Assembly (NCBI GenBank): GCA_941918925.1
Contig: OW799236.1
Coordinates: forward strand, 116,700,562-116,764,561
DNA length: 64,000 bases
Direction: 5' to 3'
From: Phyto melanocephala
Lineage: Eukaryota; Arthropoda; Insecta; Diptera; Rhinophoridae
This document shows, piece by piece, positions 47,425-59,600 of the stretch. The notes under the pieces are model-generated. The model did no database searches, was not told where the DNA came from, and worked only from the letters and a program-made list of their open reading frames with translations. Made by a program: the position numbers and the translations under genes. Within the stretch, counting starts at the first letter, position 1; every line of letters begins with the position of its first letter.

Positions 47425-48357
47425 CCGGGTGTTTTTTTCAGTGGTATAGAACTTCGAATTGAAATAAAACACAAGAAAATCGTTTTAATGACCATCAATT
47501 TGGCTTTATTGGAAGGATAATTTTATGCCATTAATGTTTAAATATAATTTCAGGCATGTGGCCGCCGCGGCTGGTTCGAATAAAGCCAATTCTACAGGTC
47601 CAATTTTTAACCTCTTTTTCGAGCATATGGGGCCGTATGTCGGCAATAACGCCACGAATGTTGGCTTCCAATTCCCCTAACGTTTCTGGTTTGTTGGCGT
47701 AGACGAGCGACTTCACATATCCCCAAAGAAAATAATCCAATGGTGTCAAATCACACGATCTTGGTGGCCAATTGACAGGTCCATTCCGCGAAATTATGCG
47801 CTCATCGAATGTTTCCTTCAATAAATCGATTGTGGCGTGCGCTGTTTGGCATGTAGCGCTGTCTTGTTGGAACCACAACTCATCCACATTCATGCCATCC
47901 AATTCGGGAACAAAATAGTCGGTTATCATGGCTCTATACCGGTCTCCATTAACGGTAACTGCCTCTCCAGCATTATTTCGGAAGAAGTATGGCCCAATGA
48001 CTCCACCAGCCCATAGAGCACACCAAACAGTCAGTTTTTGTAGATGTAATGGCGTCTCAAGGGTCGCATGTGGATTCTCTTCACTCCAAATGCGGCAATT
48101 TTGCTTGTTGACGTAGCCATTCAACCAAAAATGAGCCTCATCACTGAACAAAATTTTGCGATGAAAATCAGCATCGAGATCAATCTCAATTTTCGAAATA
48201 AATTTGCACGATTTGAAAGCGTTGTTCTTTTGTCAACCTGTTCATGATGAAATGGCAAACCAAACTGAACATTACTGACATTAGAGTTGCCAGATTTGAC
48301 CACAAAATGCCAGTTTTATCTCTATTCGAAAAACAAACCTGTAAAAAAAACACCCTT
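47425..48357 (-). mobile_element. Mariner-type (DD41D) element, copy 5, nested in repeat C
   Basis: Ends CCGGGTGTTTTTTTCAG and, inverted, AAGGGTGTTTTTTTTACAG, flanked by TA at 47423-47424 and 48358-48359. 933 bp. It encodes the best-preserved transposase of the window (next entry), but most of the DNA-binding domain has been deleted. Its clean insertion within repeat C makes it younger than that copy. Confidence 0.92.
47531..48151 (-). CDS. Mariner-type DD41D transposase, catalytic domain intact, N-terminus deleted
   Basis: A 206-residue frame. The three catalytic acids are present: D4 in SDEAHF, D97 in WFQQDSATC and D139 in CDLTPLDYFLWG, with 41 residues between the last two, the rosa/Visitor-type spacing. 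Other family blocks: GYVNKQNCRIW, KLTVWCALWAGGVIGPYFF and the C-terminal SRGGHMPEIIFKH. Upstream, near 48247, MNRLTKEQRFQIVQIYFEN is the authentic start of such proteins. A deletion then joins it to DADFHRKILFSDEAHF out of frame, removing the paired helix-turn-helix. Full-length relatives have about 340-350 residues. Probably not functional, since terminal-repeat binding would be lost. Confidence 0.85.
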   Translation of the reverse strand: MFSDEAHFWLNGYVNKQNCRIWSEENPHATLETPLHLQKLTVWCALWAGGVIGPYFFRNNAGEAVTVNGDRYRAMITDYFVPELDGMNVDELWFQQDSATCQTAHATIDLLKETFDERIISRNGPVNWPPRSCDLTPLDYFLWGYVKSLVYANKPETLGELEANIRGVIADIRPHMLEKEVKNWTCRIGFIRTSRGGHMPEIIFKH

Positions 48358-48551
48358 TAGATGCTTCTAAAAGTTGATTTCATCCAACACATGGACAGAC
48401 GGACAGACTGTCAGAGCTTAATCGACTCGTCTATTCATAAGCTTTCAGAAAATATACACTTTATGGGGTCGGAAATGAAAATTGTAGAAATTACAAACGG
48501 AATGACAAAGCTATATATACCCTTGTGCACCACAGGTGAAGGGTATAAAAA

Positions 48552-51500
48552 TAATATATCTTAATATTTTAACACAAACGCTTGATCACTATACAAGAAA
48601 ATAATACTATTTTTTTTTGTTATTGGTGAAAGTCTGTTCAAAAATATTATTCCTTTATTGAAAGAAAATGCTTACCCCGTAAAAAAAAAACATTGATTAT
48701 GAATATGGGGTTTAAATTAAAACGTAGTAAGAAGTATAACGTCTATCCAGCAGTATGCAATATTTAAAAGTCTAACTCATTTTCTAGACAAGCCCAAGAA
48801 GAGGGCATGGAATTTTTAGAATTGAATAGAAGCGATGAATGTTTTTACGTATAATCTTTAGTTTTCATTTGACAAAATTGCTAATTCCTAATTTTCCCAC
48901 ATTTTGCCTTCGATTTTAAGCATTTGCATGGAATAAAAATATGTTATTGAAAACACTTTACAAGTTCACGTTATCTCTTGTGAACTGTACTTGTATAATT
49001 ACCATGTCTTTCACACAATTGAAAAAAAAAACTTGAATAATGTTACTACATAATTTCTTTGGTACCTGAAGAAGATGCGATAGATAAATTATACATCAAT
49101 AAATTAAATATTTCTTTTATTTTTAAGACCTTTAAATTTGCTGCTTTTTTCAATTTTGAAATTAGCAACGCACAGACAGCGGCGTATGTGTTAGAAAAGC
49201 ATTCTAATAGAGAGATTAATATTTTCAATTGATTAGTTGTTACCTAATGCTAGCACAATTCGCGAAATTTTTTTCTGCTAAATTTTCAGTTAATTTGTTT
49301 AAAACATTTGTATACTTTTCAGCTTTTTTTTTGCACTAATTGTTTACCTTTAAAACACCAATTCAAGCATACAAAGTCTTAAATACCCAAAAAATATATT
49401 TTTTTCTACGATTTAAGTTGAAAAAAAATTAAATGTTTTGGCGTTTTTGCTTTTAAATTGTTTATAAATTTTTATACAATAAACAAATGATTTCTGTTTA
49501 AGTACACAAAACATTTATTAAATTTAAACCAACAAAAAAAAAGAAACGTAAGAAATAAATACAAATTTTGTGTTCACTCGAAAACTAAGTACTCAATTCA
49601 AGGTGTTTTAAAATGCGCCAATTTCGTACAAGATTATCAAATATAAATAATAAATGATTTTATCTGAGAAGGCAGAAATTTAAAAGAATATTTTTATATA
49701 TTTTTTTGTTGCATAAAAATTTTTTACAGTTTTATTTTAATTATTTCTCTATGTTTCTTTAACTGACCGAATATGTTTAAATTATGTTATCGAGATTTTC
49801 TCTTTGGATTATAAAAACTAGTATTTGTTTTTAGATAAACTCTTTTTTGAATTTAAGCCTACGAGAGAATTTCTTTATGGGCTAGTATAAATCTAAACAA
49901 AATTTAAAATTTCTTCCAAATTATTTACCGGCTTATATTTATCACTTTTTTTTCAAGATGTGTGTTTATTAGGTAACTTTATTAACTGACTTTTCATTTT
50001 GAAGTGATAAATGATGATTTTAGCTTTGACGGATGTTTCCCTCGAGTTTTACAATGATGGGTGCAAGAAAAAAAAAACAGAGAAAGTTAATAGAGTTATA
50101 AAATATACCTGATTAGCGGACACGCACAACTTTTACAATTTTATTGCAGTGCATAATAGAAAAGTGAATATGATTGTAGCTGACAACTGACCGTTGGAAT
50201 TTTTATGACGGGGAAATTCCACATAAAAAAAAACATGTTTGAAATTTTTAGAAAGATATTTAACGTTGAACGATTGTAATGGCCATTTATTTAATTTAAA
50301 TACAATATTGCCCTACATGATTGAATAAATCTTTTTTATTAATTTCATCATGCATTTTATTCGTGGAATCGACGAATACCTCTGGCTCATTCACATTTGA
50401 GTTGATCAAAGTTCACTGATTTTTTAAATCTTTTTTGCTAAGCTGCTTAAATTTTTACAATTGCAGTCCCGTAGATATGATCTTTGAATTTCGCAATTGC
50501 ATTTTCCGCATAAAAACAAAAAAACAAAAAAAAGATTTCAGTTTTCGTTTGCTGTTAGTTTTAGAACTAAGTGTGTACAAGTCAATAATTCAATGTAAAA
50601 TTGTTTGTAAATAAAACTGGCATTTCATTGTTTTCGTATTGAGCGTAGTTGTTGAACAATAATTATTAAACTTACCGATTCGATTAAGGTTAAAAATAGG
50701 TAAAACAATGTTTGTTTCGAGGCACAATTATCATTTATCATATTATTTTGTCAGGTAATTATTTTTGTTCTCACTTATTATTTATCTAAAATGTCAAACT
50801 TTTAATTTTAAACATTTAAAAAGAAAAATTCTTTCTGACCTGCGATTACCTGATGAATAAATAAATAAGTAGGGGTTGTTTCTAAGAACTAATAACACCT
50901 TTAATTTAAACATTTTCCGAAATTACTGGGTTCCAAGAATTTATTTATATTTTCTACCCAATATTTAAATTAAAACTAATTTCGTGTGATTTTTTAATAA
51001 AATTTTGATTTTGTTAAACAAGTTAGAATTGACTCTAAAACTGGAAAATTTAAAATGATTTATTTTTAGCAGGTAGTATTTGTTTTTTTCCCCGAAAAAT
51101 ATTTCTGTGAGATTTTTGGAAATTTTTTCTATATATTTGGGAATTTAGAAAAAAGTATGTTTTGCAATACATTTTATTAAAAAAACTTATCTTGGTTGAA
51201 TTTTTTCATCAAAATGTATATTGTTATTGTTTGGTTACCCACAACGATGTTTCTAAAAACGGGTTAATTAAATTGCTCTTATGACAATGCCTAACTGAAG
51301 TTATAAGTCTAGTGCCTACCACTAATGAAAGACGTCGGAGTAAATTTTCATTTCAATTCCCTTTGCTCTAGGGTTTCGCCATATAATCCCCCCTAATATT
51401 TTTCTGTGACTAAAAACGAATGATTTTATGTTTTAGAAATTTATAAATTTGTGAATATTAAAATAAATAATTTTTTTTATAGTTTTGTAGAAATATTGTG

Positions 51501-51833
51501 ATTAAAATTTATACGTTTTTTATTTCTTTAAAAAAAAAATTCTGGGATTTTGGGTTAATATTATTTTAGTTTGTGAAGTTTTCTATTTTTTTATTGCAAC
51601 AAAGAAAATCTTATTTTAACTTTTAAATCATTTATTTAGTTTTTTGGGACTGTGGCAATTTTAACTTGCCTTTTCACATTCAATAAATATTTTATTCACA
51701 GATTTTGATATAGAAATATTATTTCTTATATATTATCTATGTAAGTTTTCTTGCTATTTGTAAGATTAAAAAAAAATTGACATTTATGTTTAAGTGGGTG
51801 GTGTACTACAGTCTACTAAAAAATATGTTAAAT
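48552..51833. other. AT-rich non-coding sequence
   Basis: No gene, RNA or repeat end recognised in 3.3 kb. A donor-like TCG|GTAAGTTT occurs on the minus strand at about 50675, without other support. The 60-codon frame at 49046-49228 is not supported. Confidence 0.4.
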
Positions 51834-52087
51834 CTGTGGTTTTGATGGGCCAACCATGTATGTCTTAAAATCAAATTTTTCAGGAGCTACAAAACCGTGT
51901 TAGTGCTGAACGATTTTTAAATATACAAAGAATTTACCTTGTTATGCCATTTAAATAATCGGAATTGGTCCATCTTATTTGAGAAATTTTTAAAACCAAA
52001 TAAAGGCCGTCTAAAACCAAGCAATGTGGCATTATTAACTCAAAATCGTTTAAAATGAACATACGCGGTTGCCCATGAAAACCACAG
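51834..52087. mobile_element. 254-bp MITE with ~36-bp terminal inverted repeats
   Basis: CTGTGGTTTTGATGGGCC and, inverted from the right, CTGTGGTTTTCATGGGCAAC; the match continues through GTATGT and TTAAAA. A fragment of the same element lies at 10265-10331. Confidence 0.78.
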
Positions 52088-53621
52088 AAATATTGTGTAA
52101 GAAAGTATATTTCGGGGATACTTTTTTGCTAGAGATTATCTAGAGCCCCCATTAGACTTATCTACGCCAATGGGCCAAAATGTATATAATTAGGTAGTTT
52201 CGCCAAAATATTTGCAATGAACTAATAATGTTCCGAAAAGAAATTAAAAAGTATGTGTAAAAGCATTTTAATAATTTCATAAATAATTATTATTTTCAAA
52301 ACATTTAAAAAATTTTTAAAAGAAATTACATTATCTCTTACCTAATGGTCATAGCTTCAAACAAATTATGTTTGTTTCCCATATTAAAATGTTTGTTCTC
52401 TATCATTATTTTCGAAAAAAAATCAAACCTCAAACAATGTTTTCTACAAATATATTTTGTATTTTATATACATAGTTAAATATTTTTGTAACTCCTTAAG
52501 GATTCAAAAACACGTTTTAATTTGTTTTTGTAATAGTATTTGTGATAAGATAGATTTCAATATTTATATGAAGAACAAGTAACTTGTTCTTTGTTTACTT
52601 CCATCAACATTGTTAAATGTTTGCAATAAAGTTTTTGTTGCTGCTGATAGTAAGCAAAAAAAAAAAAAAATGAATAAACAACATAAAGTGTTACCTGAAC
52701 AACAGATTTTATAGATAAAGTTAAAACAAAATAGAGATACACATTTATATAGCCGCTAGTTACATTTACTACTTTTACATGGACAAAGTAAATATTACAA
52801 TAACAAATAAATTGTTTTTGTAATTACTACATACAAATGTTACTCTTAAATACACACTTTAATTTGGGGTCTAGCTAGTAAGGTGATAGGATGAGATTGG
52901 CAGACAGCTAAAATAATTAAATCTATAAAACAGCAATGTATGTAATATTAAAAAAATTGAAGAAAATTTTTATTCTCACAAATATGTTGCTAACAGAAAA
53001 TATATATTTTTTACTCAGTTCCATTTGAAAAAAAAAAAAAAAAAAATAACTCAATTGTATCAAAAAAAATTTTAAATGAAATTGTATAAAAATGTTAAAT
53101 AAAATGATATTAATAATACAATATTTAAAAAATTATTTATAGACAATTGTATATGAAAAAATATGCCATAAAATAAATAAATAATCTAAATGATAAATTT
53201 TTTCTTTAAAATTATTTATACAAAATTTCTCAAAAAAGAAAAAAAAAATAAATATTCATATATATCTATTTTTATTTTTTTTAACCTAAAATGTATGAAG
53301 AAAAAATAAAACATTCTTGAAAATGTTTATGAGCAAAAAATAAAAAAAAAGTTCTAAAAAGGTTTAATGATTTTTATGTAAGTTTTTTTTATAATCTAAG
53401 ATATGTAAAAAAAAAATTTCAAATATTTTTTTTGTGAAGAATTAATGGAAATATTCAAGTAAAACTTATTTCAATTATTTTTTAAAAATTAACTTTATCC
53501 GGTTTTTTTAACTTAATATTATGTATTTAATTGATTCGATTTTATAAAAAACACAAATACTATTTTATAAATAATATAAATTGGAAATGCTACCAATATT
53601 AAATTTTCTGTGATTTACGAA
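52088..53621. other. AT-rich non-coding sequence
   Basis: Long A and T runs, for example near 53025-53046. The 61-codon minus frame at 52557-52742 is not supported. A donor-like TTAG|GTAAGA on the minus strand near 52335. Confidence 0.4.
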
Positions 53622-54400
53622 AAACAGTTCAGAATGCTATATTCGTCCATACTGAATTTGATAATACCCTTTACCATCACATATGTACATGGGTATAGTG
53701 ACGAGAGCGTAGCTTAGCCTAGATTTAAGATTAAGGGCCATTTTTACAGCTAGCCTTTAGTTAAAGGCAGTATTTTGTCGGACCGATAAATAGCTTTGCA
53801 TTATAAAGCCTTCATTCATTATTTTTTTATCCAGTAAATATTATTATTATTACTATTATTATTAATAATAGTAATAAAAAATGGAAGTTGTAATAGTGCA
53901 AAGCTATTTATTGGGCAGACAAAATCCTACCTTTAACTAAAGGAAAGTTGTAATAATGGCCCTAAATGTAATATGGCTTTATGATTTTCGCAGTCATATT
54001 CAATATTTGAGAACAAAAATTATCCGCCATTTTGTTTAGGACGACATCTTGGATTTTAACTTTTTTATAATTTACTGCATTCTACTGGTCAAGCCATTTC
54101 ATTTCACACTAATATTATCGGGGTTGCATTTTTTCATAATTTCATACTCATTAATATTTAATTCGTATACAAGTTAAAAAAACAATTGTTGTGTATAGCG
54201 TATTCCACGTTTGCATGGATATGGACAAATGGACAGACGGACAATCAATCAATCAATTAATCAATCGACTTCCATAGTCATAAGCTTTCATAAAATATAT
54301 ACTTTGAGGCGTCTCAAACGAATGTTGTAAAAATTTCACATGTGATGACAAACCCATATACATAAGTATACCCTTACACTCTCTGTGAAGGGTATAAAAA
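53622..54400 (+). repeat. Hairpin-ended fly repeat, copy F, diverged, with a nested MITE
   Basis: Starts near AACAGTTCAGAATGCTATAT and ends TACCCTTACACTCTCTGTGA, continuing AGGGTATAAAAA. Contains ATGGACAAATGGACAGACGG at about 54222 and ATAAGCTTTCATAAAATATA at about 54280. The A/T block is not present; a MITE occupies 53734-53963. Confidence 0.65.
53734..53963. mobile_element. 230-bp MITE with ~75-bp imperfect inverted repeats
   Basis: Left AGGGCCATTTTTACAGC...CCTTTAGTTAAAGGCAG and, further in, AAATAGCTTTGCATTAT; the right arm repeats all of these inverted (AGGGCCATTATTACAAC, CCTTTAGTTAAAGGTAG, AAATAGCTTTGCACTAT). The loop is an ATT-rich stretch. Sits inside repeat copy F. Confidence 0.82.
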
Positions 54401-56439
54401 AAAACATTTTTCATTCCTTAGACATTCTTTTTTAAAATTGTTTGCCTACTTTTAGGGTATCTATTCAAATAAGCAATTCTAAAGCTGACTTTTTTTACAA
54501 TTTTGTATGAAAGTCATATTGTTTATAATCATAATTTTTGACACCCATCTGCTCCGATTTGATTTAAGCAAAAACGTCTGTCATATTCGAAGTTTTTTTC
54601 TTTTTTTGGAAATGCAGTGTTGATTGGTGTAATAAAATGGTATAGGGCTTCTTATTTTTTTGTTTAATATAAGAGAATAAACTACATATTAGATTAGAAT
54701 TACGATTCAATTATTTTATAGCTCTGCTTTGAGATATGGTTTAATATATTTTAAAAAATCTTCTATTAAAGAATCATAGTTTTAATTTTTAAACTATAGT
54801 CTAAGTAATCGAATTAGTTTTTTTTTCAAGAATCATCAAATTAATTAAATCAATTTATTGTCAATTAATGAAATATTTTCGTTTAAATATCTGACCAGAA
54901 ACGGAAATTAAAAGTATAACTATTTAAAACAAAAGTTACAGGCACTTAAAAAACTACATTAGTTGAGGTTTTACAAGTAGTAAACAAGAAGCCGCTATTT
55001 ATGTTTTCTTAACTATTATTAATTTATTTAAATAATGACAAGAAAGTTTAAGTACTTGTTTTAGATATGATGGTATAATCAACAATTATTTCAGTGACAC
55101 AAACTTCATCTAAACTAATAGATTTTAAAATTAAGATTATAATTGAGTCTTTTATTTTTTTCAAGTGCATAGTATTTAAATTGTATGTGTTTATTAAGAA
55201 ATTTGTTTAAATGTTTAAAATAACAATTTAAGAAATCTTAAGTGATTTGAAAAACGAAATATACTTTTATATTTATTTGAGTTCAAAGATTCGAATATGT
55301 AAAATTTTTTAGGTGTTTTTAAAAAAGTTACAGAAAAAATTAATTCAACTAACTAAGATGATTCTTAACTAATGTTAAGCTTCTACCTCTCCCAGGCCAC
55401 TTTTCAGCACGATAAGCATGAATTTAAAGTATTTCCAATTATTTTCACATCCTTAATTATGAATTATTTTCAATAGCATTGCCATTAATGTTCACACATA
55501 TTCTGTGAGTGTAAATGGCGTTTAAATATATTTAGTTCTTCATTTTATATTATAGTTATATTTTTTTATTTAAACTAAATTATTGTAATAAGATCATTTT
55601 GAATGAACAAGAAATATTTATATATTCCCAAAAAAAAAAATTTGCTGATAACTTAGAATTGCAACATTTAATAACATTTGTACATAAATTAATTTAAAAT
55701 AGTAGGGAGCCACATTAATATAAAACTTAATAATATATTAATTGGATATCAGTATGGCAAAATTTACAAGAAAGATCCAAATGCAAACATTGAAAAGGCT
55801 GATAGGATTTTGAAGTAAAATTACATCGATTACAATTAATAATAGCAGGCTTTGACCAAAAATTCAAATTTTATAAAAATGTATTTAAAATATTGACTAG
55901 TAACCATGATGTAATACACTGTAATTACATAAAGTGATAGCACAAAGGAGAGTAATTTTTGTCTCTCTTTTTTTTATGTATGAAGTTTGATAATGCCCGG
56001 AGTTGAAATCATTTTTTTAAATATGTATGTAGTTTGACGTACTCCAGAACACAAAAAAAATAGTCAGCTGGGCTGGCACCGCCACCTTGTATAAGTGTAC
56101 CCTGCTTGTAACTAAAAAATAACATCGACGAAAGAAAAACCGATGGACAATACTATTGTTAGTTAACACAATGCATTTACACATCTCTTTCGCCAATAAT
56201 AAAACTAACGTGCCATTTCTGTGTTCTGATTCGAAATAAACACAATGCTGTGTAATATTGAAACAATTCAATACCACTCAAAACGCAGTATTTTCTAATT
56301 TTTCTAGTTTATCTATTATATACTTTAAACAATCAAAAAGTTTAGCAACATTTATTTGTATCTGCAAAACTAACCATTTTTGTTTATATCTGCACAACTA
56401 ACAAACCGAATTATTTAGAATATCTTAGCTTTTCACCTA
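54401..56439. other. AT-rich non-coding sequence
   Basis: Mostly featureless. 56044-56229 is less AT-rich and bounded by CAGAACACA and TGTGTTCTG, so it may be a degraded short inverted-repeat element. The 86-codon minus frame there has no family match. Confidence 0.4.
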
Positions 56440-57606
56440 AGGTCTGAACGCCATACATATAGTTAGTATGCAGATAGTCATTCCGTTTGTTATTTCTACA
56501 ATATTAGTTTCTGACCCCGTAAAGTAAATACTTTCATTTTCTTGAATATGAAAAATGAAAACTTTAAAACTAAAAAAAAATACCTTTAGCCAGCAAAAAA
56601 TAAAATGTAGTCTAAATAAAACAAGTTTTCTGTAAGCTTGTAATTAGAGAAGTAGATTAACCAAAATCCATCTGTACGTGCATTGGTTAAAAAAACTTTT
56701 AGAATCGGGAACGAACTGCTATCGAAAGCCAGTATACATTTCTCCATCAATTTCTGAGATATAAGCAAATAAACGCGACTGCCAGTTTGTTTCTCATTAC
56801 AATAAAAATCAACATTTTTCAGCTCTAGGATATTTTATAGACACGTGTGTTTTTTTTTTTTGTAAATTAACATGCCTCGAGAGCTAATAGAAAATTTTTT
56901 TTTGACTGTCAGATATTATTCTCAAGAAAAACTAGTAAAGCCGTTTGAAACTATCTGAGATATACGCAAATAAATACCTTGCTATCTTTACTTTAATATT
57001 ACAAACAAAAATTAAATTCGTCAGCTTCTAGACAACCGAAAGAGTCAGTATCAAAACATAGTTCTTGCGCTGTAAAAAAATCAAAATATACTACAATATG
57101 GCATACAATAAATTTATATATTAATGACATTTAGTAATATTTACCCACTTTAGCCCTACTACTATTTTTACTGAATGAAAGTGATTGATCAGAATACAGA
57201 AAGCTACGAGTAAGTTAAATTCGAAGGTAGCGTCGCAAATAAAATGGAGGATATATGGGTTAAATAAATTAATTATGGCCTTACCTCTTTAATTTCCACA
57301 AAGTTGGTATCAAAAGAAAAATCTAAACCAGTGAAATACATTAAACTACTGAAAAGATGAAGTCCGGAATATAATAAGGGTACATTGGTTCCTTAAACCC
57401 ATCAGGATGGGTATTAAATGAAAGGCTTGACTACCACAAAAATGAAAATTAAAGATGGCGTCGGAAATAATAAAGAAAAATGGCATATAGCATTATTTGT
57501 GAAATGTAAGCTAAGTTACGATATACGGTAAATACATTAAATATACCTATGTACATACATGATAGTGAAGGGTATATTTGGCACGGCCAGCACTCTTACT
57601 TTTTTT
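56440..57606 (-). repeat. Hairpin-ended fly repeat, copy G, diverged
   Basis: Minus orientation. The start (read inverted) AAGTAAGAGTGCTGGCCGTG, with CCAAATATACCCTTCACTAT, is at the right. At the left are TCATTCCGTTTGTTATTTCT, CTGACCCCGTAAAGTAAATA and a damaged 3' stem. Interior sequences differ from the other copies. Confidence 0.55.
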
Positions 57607-57824
57607 AGTTAAGGTACTTAGTTTACTTTAGAAGTTTCTAAACCAGCCAGTATCTCAACAAAATGGCCAGTAGCAACATTTTCCAAAAGGACAAGTTCTA
57701 TGATAGATCAGTTGTTTAATAGAAAAGTTTTAACTTACAAAAAGTGTTAAATTTACTTCAAAGTTTTGTCACTTACTGTTTAAAGCATTTTAACCTATAT
57801 TTTATAATTTGAATTTATATGAAA

Positions 57825-58364
57825 CCAGCCGCCCGGTATGTGCTTCGCTACGTATCAAGTGAAATAATAAAAAAAAGCTACATGCATTTGGTCCAAAGAT
57901 ACAAAATTACCGATTTTACCCGTTTTTAGCGCTTTTCCCTCTAAATTCCGAAATTTCGAATAATTACAAAAATTCATTATAGATTGTTTTAAGGAGAGTA
58001 AAACTACGTTTTTACTTTTTTCTTATTGCTATCTCTCTCAAAGGTAAATGCTGTTAAAAAAAGTATCACAATTCAGTTTTTACCCGTTTTATCCCCTTAG
58101 AACTCAAAATTTCGAAAAAGTACCGACACCTATCCAATTATTTTTAACAGGCTCTATGGTCCTTTCTGATATTTTTATTAAGCCCGGAGATACTGTGTTA
58201 CCGTATTAAACTTTTTAACCCGTAAACCGCTCGACGGATTTTGTGCAAACTTCACATAAACCATCTACTAAATAGTCCGAACAACGCCTAAACATTTGGT
58301 TCGGATAAGTGAGTCCGTTCTTGAGTTCTAAAGTCACAACGCAACAATTTTTTATATATATAGA
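57825..58364 (-). mobile_element. Second non-autonomous Helitron (540 bp)
   Basis: On the minus strand it begins TCTATATATATAAAAAATTG after an A and ends CCGGGCGGCTGG before a T: TC...CTRR with A|T insertion. A GTAGCGAAGCACATACC hairpin-type region precedes the 3' end. It shares the first 15 bases with the Helitron at 20437 but not its tandem repeats. Non-coding. Confidence 0.83.
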
Positions 58365-59433
58365 TAATTTGTTGTTGCTCCCCTTTTTAAAAACATTTTG
58401 TGTGATTGTAAAGTAGTTCCATTCCTAAATAATTGTCAATTAATTTATTGTAAAACTACTTTGTTAGTTTTATAAAGCATAAGTTAACGAATAATAAGTT
58501 GTGTGAAGGATTTTTCGACGAAAATTATGAGTTGAATTTGCTGAGGCATCTTTGAGATCTCGTTTATTCTTTTACAAGCCTTTAATCTGATCAGAAGTCT
58601 CCTAGCTTACCTCAAGCTGATCTCCCTCAAGAAATCGTCATTGCAGAAGAAAAATTATATAAAGTTTGTACAATTAATTTCAAATAAATTACTTAAGTTG
58701 AAACAGGTTCCATTCCTGTCTTCATTTAAATATCGCCTAAATTCCGTAGGTACCCAATACTGGCAGACTTGAAGTTATATCATTTGTTCAAGTCACCCAT
58801 TCTGTATTTTCAACTATATACATATGCGGTTTACAGTTAGTCCTATAGGATTTGTTCGTCTAAGCTCCTAAGAATTAATTAGTTGGTTTAATGATCCCCG
58901 TTTAATCATTTAAAGTCAGCCCTTGCTTGTGTCAACTTTAATCACTTACAATTAAAGAACTAAGTAAATGCAAAAATCAATGACAAATTTAATTCCACAT
59001 TCAAATTAAAGCTACACTAATAAGTTAATACCACTTAAAAGGAAAAAAAAATGCGGATAAAATAACACAAGTGTCTAAAATATAGTATTACGAAAAAGCT
59101 AAAAAAAAATTTTTTCAATACACAATTTTTTATTAAGTATAATAGGAGATGACCCAATATTTTGCCCGCTGGTTGGATACAATATCTACATATGTTTTAT
59201 ATTGTATTTAAAAATTAAAACAAACTTAAACAAACAAAAAATAATACAAGAAAAAATACTGCTGATTTAAACAGAAAAAATATCAAATTACTAATATAAA
59301 ACACAACAAAAAACACCATCAACAATAATATAATGGTAATAATAATATAAAAATAAAACAAATAAATATTTAAAATATTTATATAAATACATTTATGTAT
59401 GCATGTATGTATGCAGTTTGAAACAACACTTAC
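58365..59433. other. AT-rich non-coding sequence
   Basis: Nothing recognised. Ends at the candidate donor site at 59433. The 82-codon minus frame 59215-59463 is a low-complexity reading. Confidence 0.4.
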
Positions 59434-59600
59434 CTCAGTCTTTAAAAGTTTTTGGTTACACAAATGTCTAAAACAATATCAATAATAATGATAATGATGA
59501 AGACGATGATGATAACGACAATGATGATGTTAATGATGATAGTGACAATAATGTCTATGTTACCAACAAACGCGGACAAACACAATTAAATGGCCTTTTA
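59434..59600 (-). other. Candidate non-coding 5' exon (possibly of dpp) ending at a strong splice donor
   Basis: On the minus strand the sequence AAAGACTGAG|GTAAGTG (GT at 59433-59432) is a near-ideal splice donor. Upstream of it is an ATC/CAT-rich stretch without a long open frame, and further up (60130-60165) a CAA/CAG-rich tract of the kind common in fly 5' UTRs. The ATG exon of dpp needs an upstream exon on this strand. The link to dpp, 20.5 kb away, is inference. Competing donors on this strand lie near 50675, 52335 and 57285. Confidence 0.28.

Larger units (their letters stand above)
46884..48551 (+). repeat. Hairpin-ended fly repeat, copy C, split by a mariner
   Basis: Starts AACAAGTAACAGTGCTATAT and ends CCCTTGTGCACCACAGGTGA, continuing AGGGTATAAAAAT. 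Has the A/T block (47025-47213), the GGCTCAGCTGGGATTCGATG segment and, right of the insertion, ACAGACGGACAGACTG and CATAAGCTTTCAGAAAATAT. The mariner at 47425-48357 lies between ACTCAGATCTAAGG and GATGCTTCTAAAAGTTGATT, positions that are adjacent in copies D and E. Confidence 0.8.
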
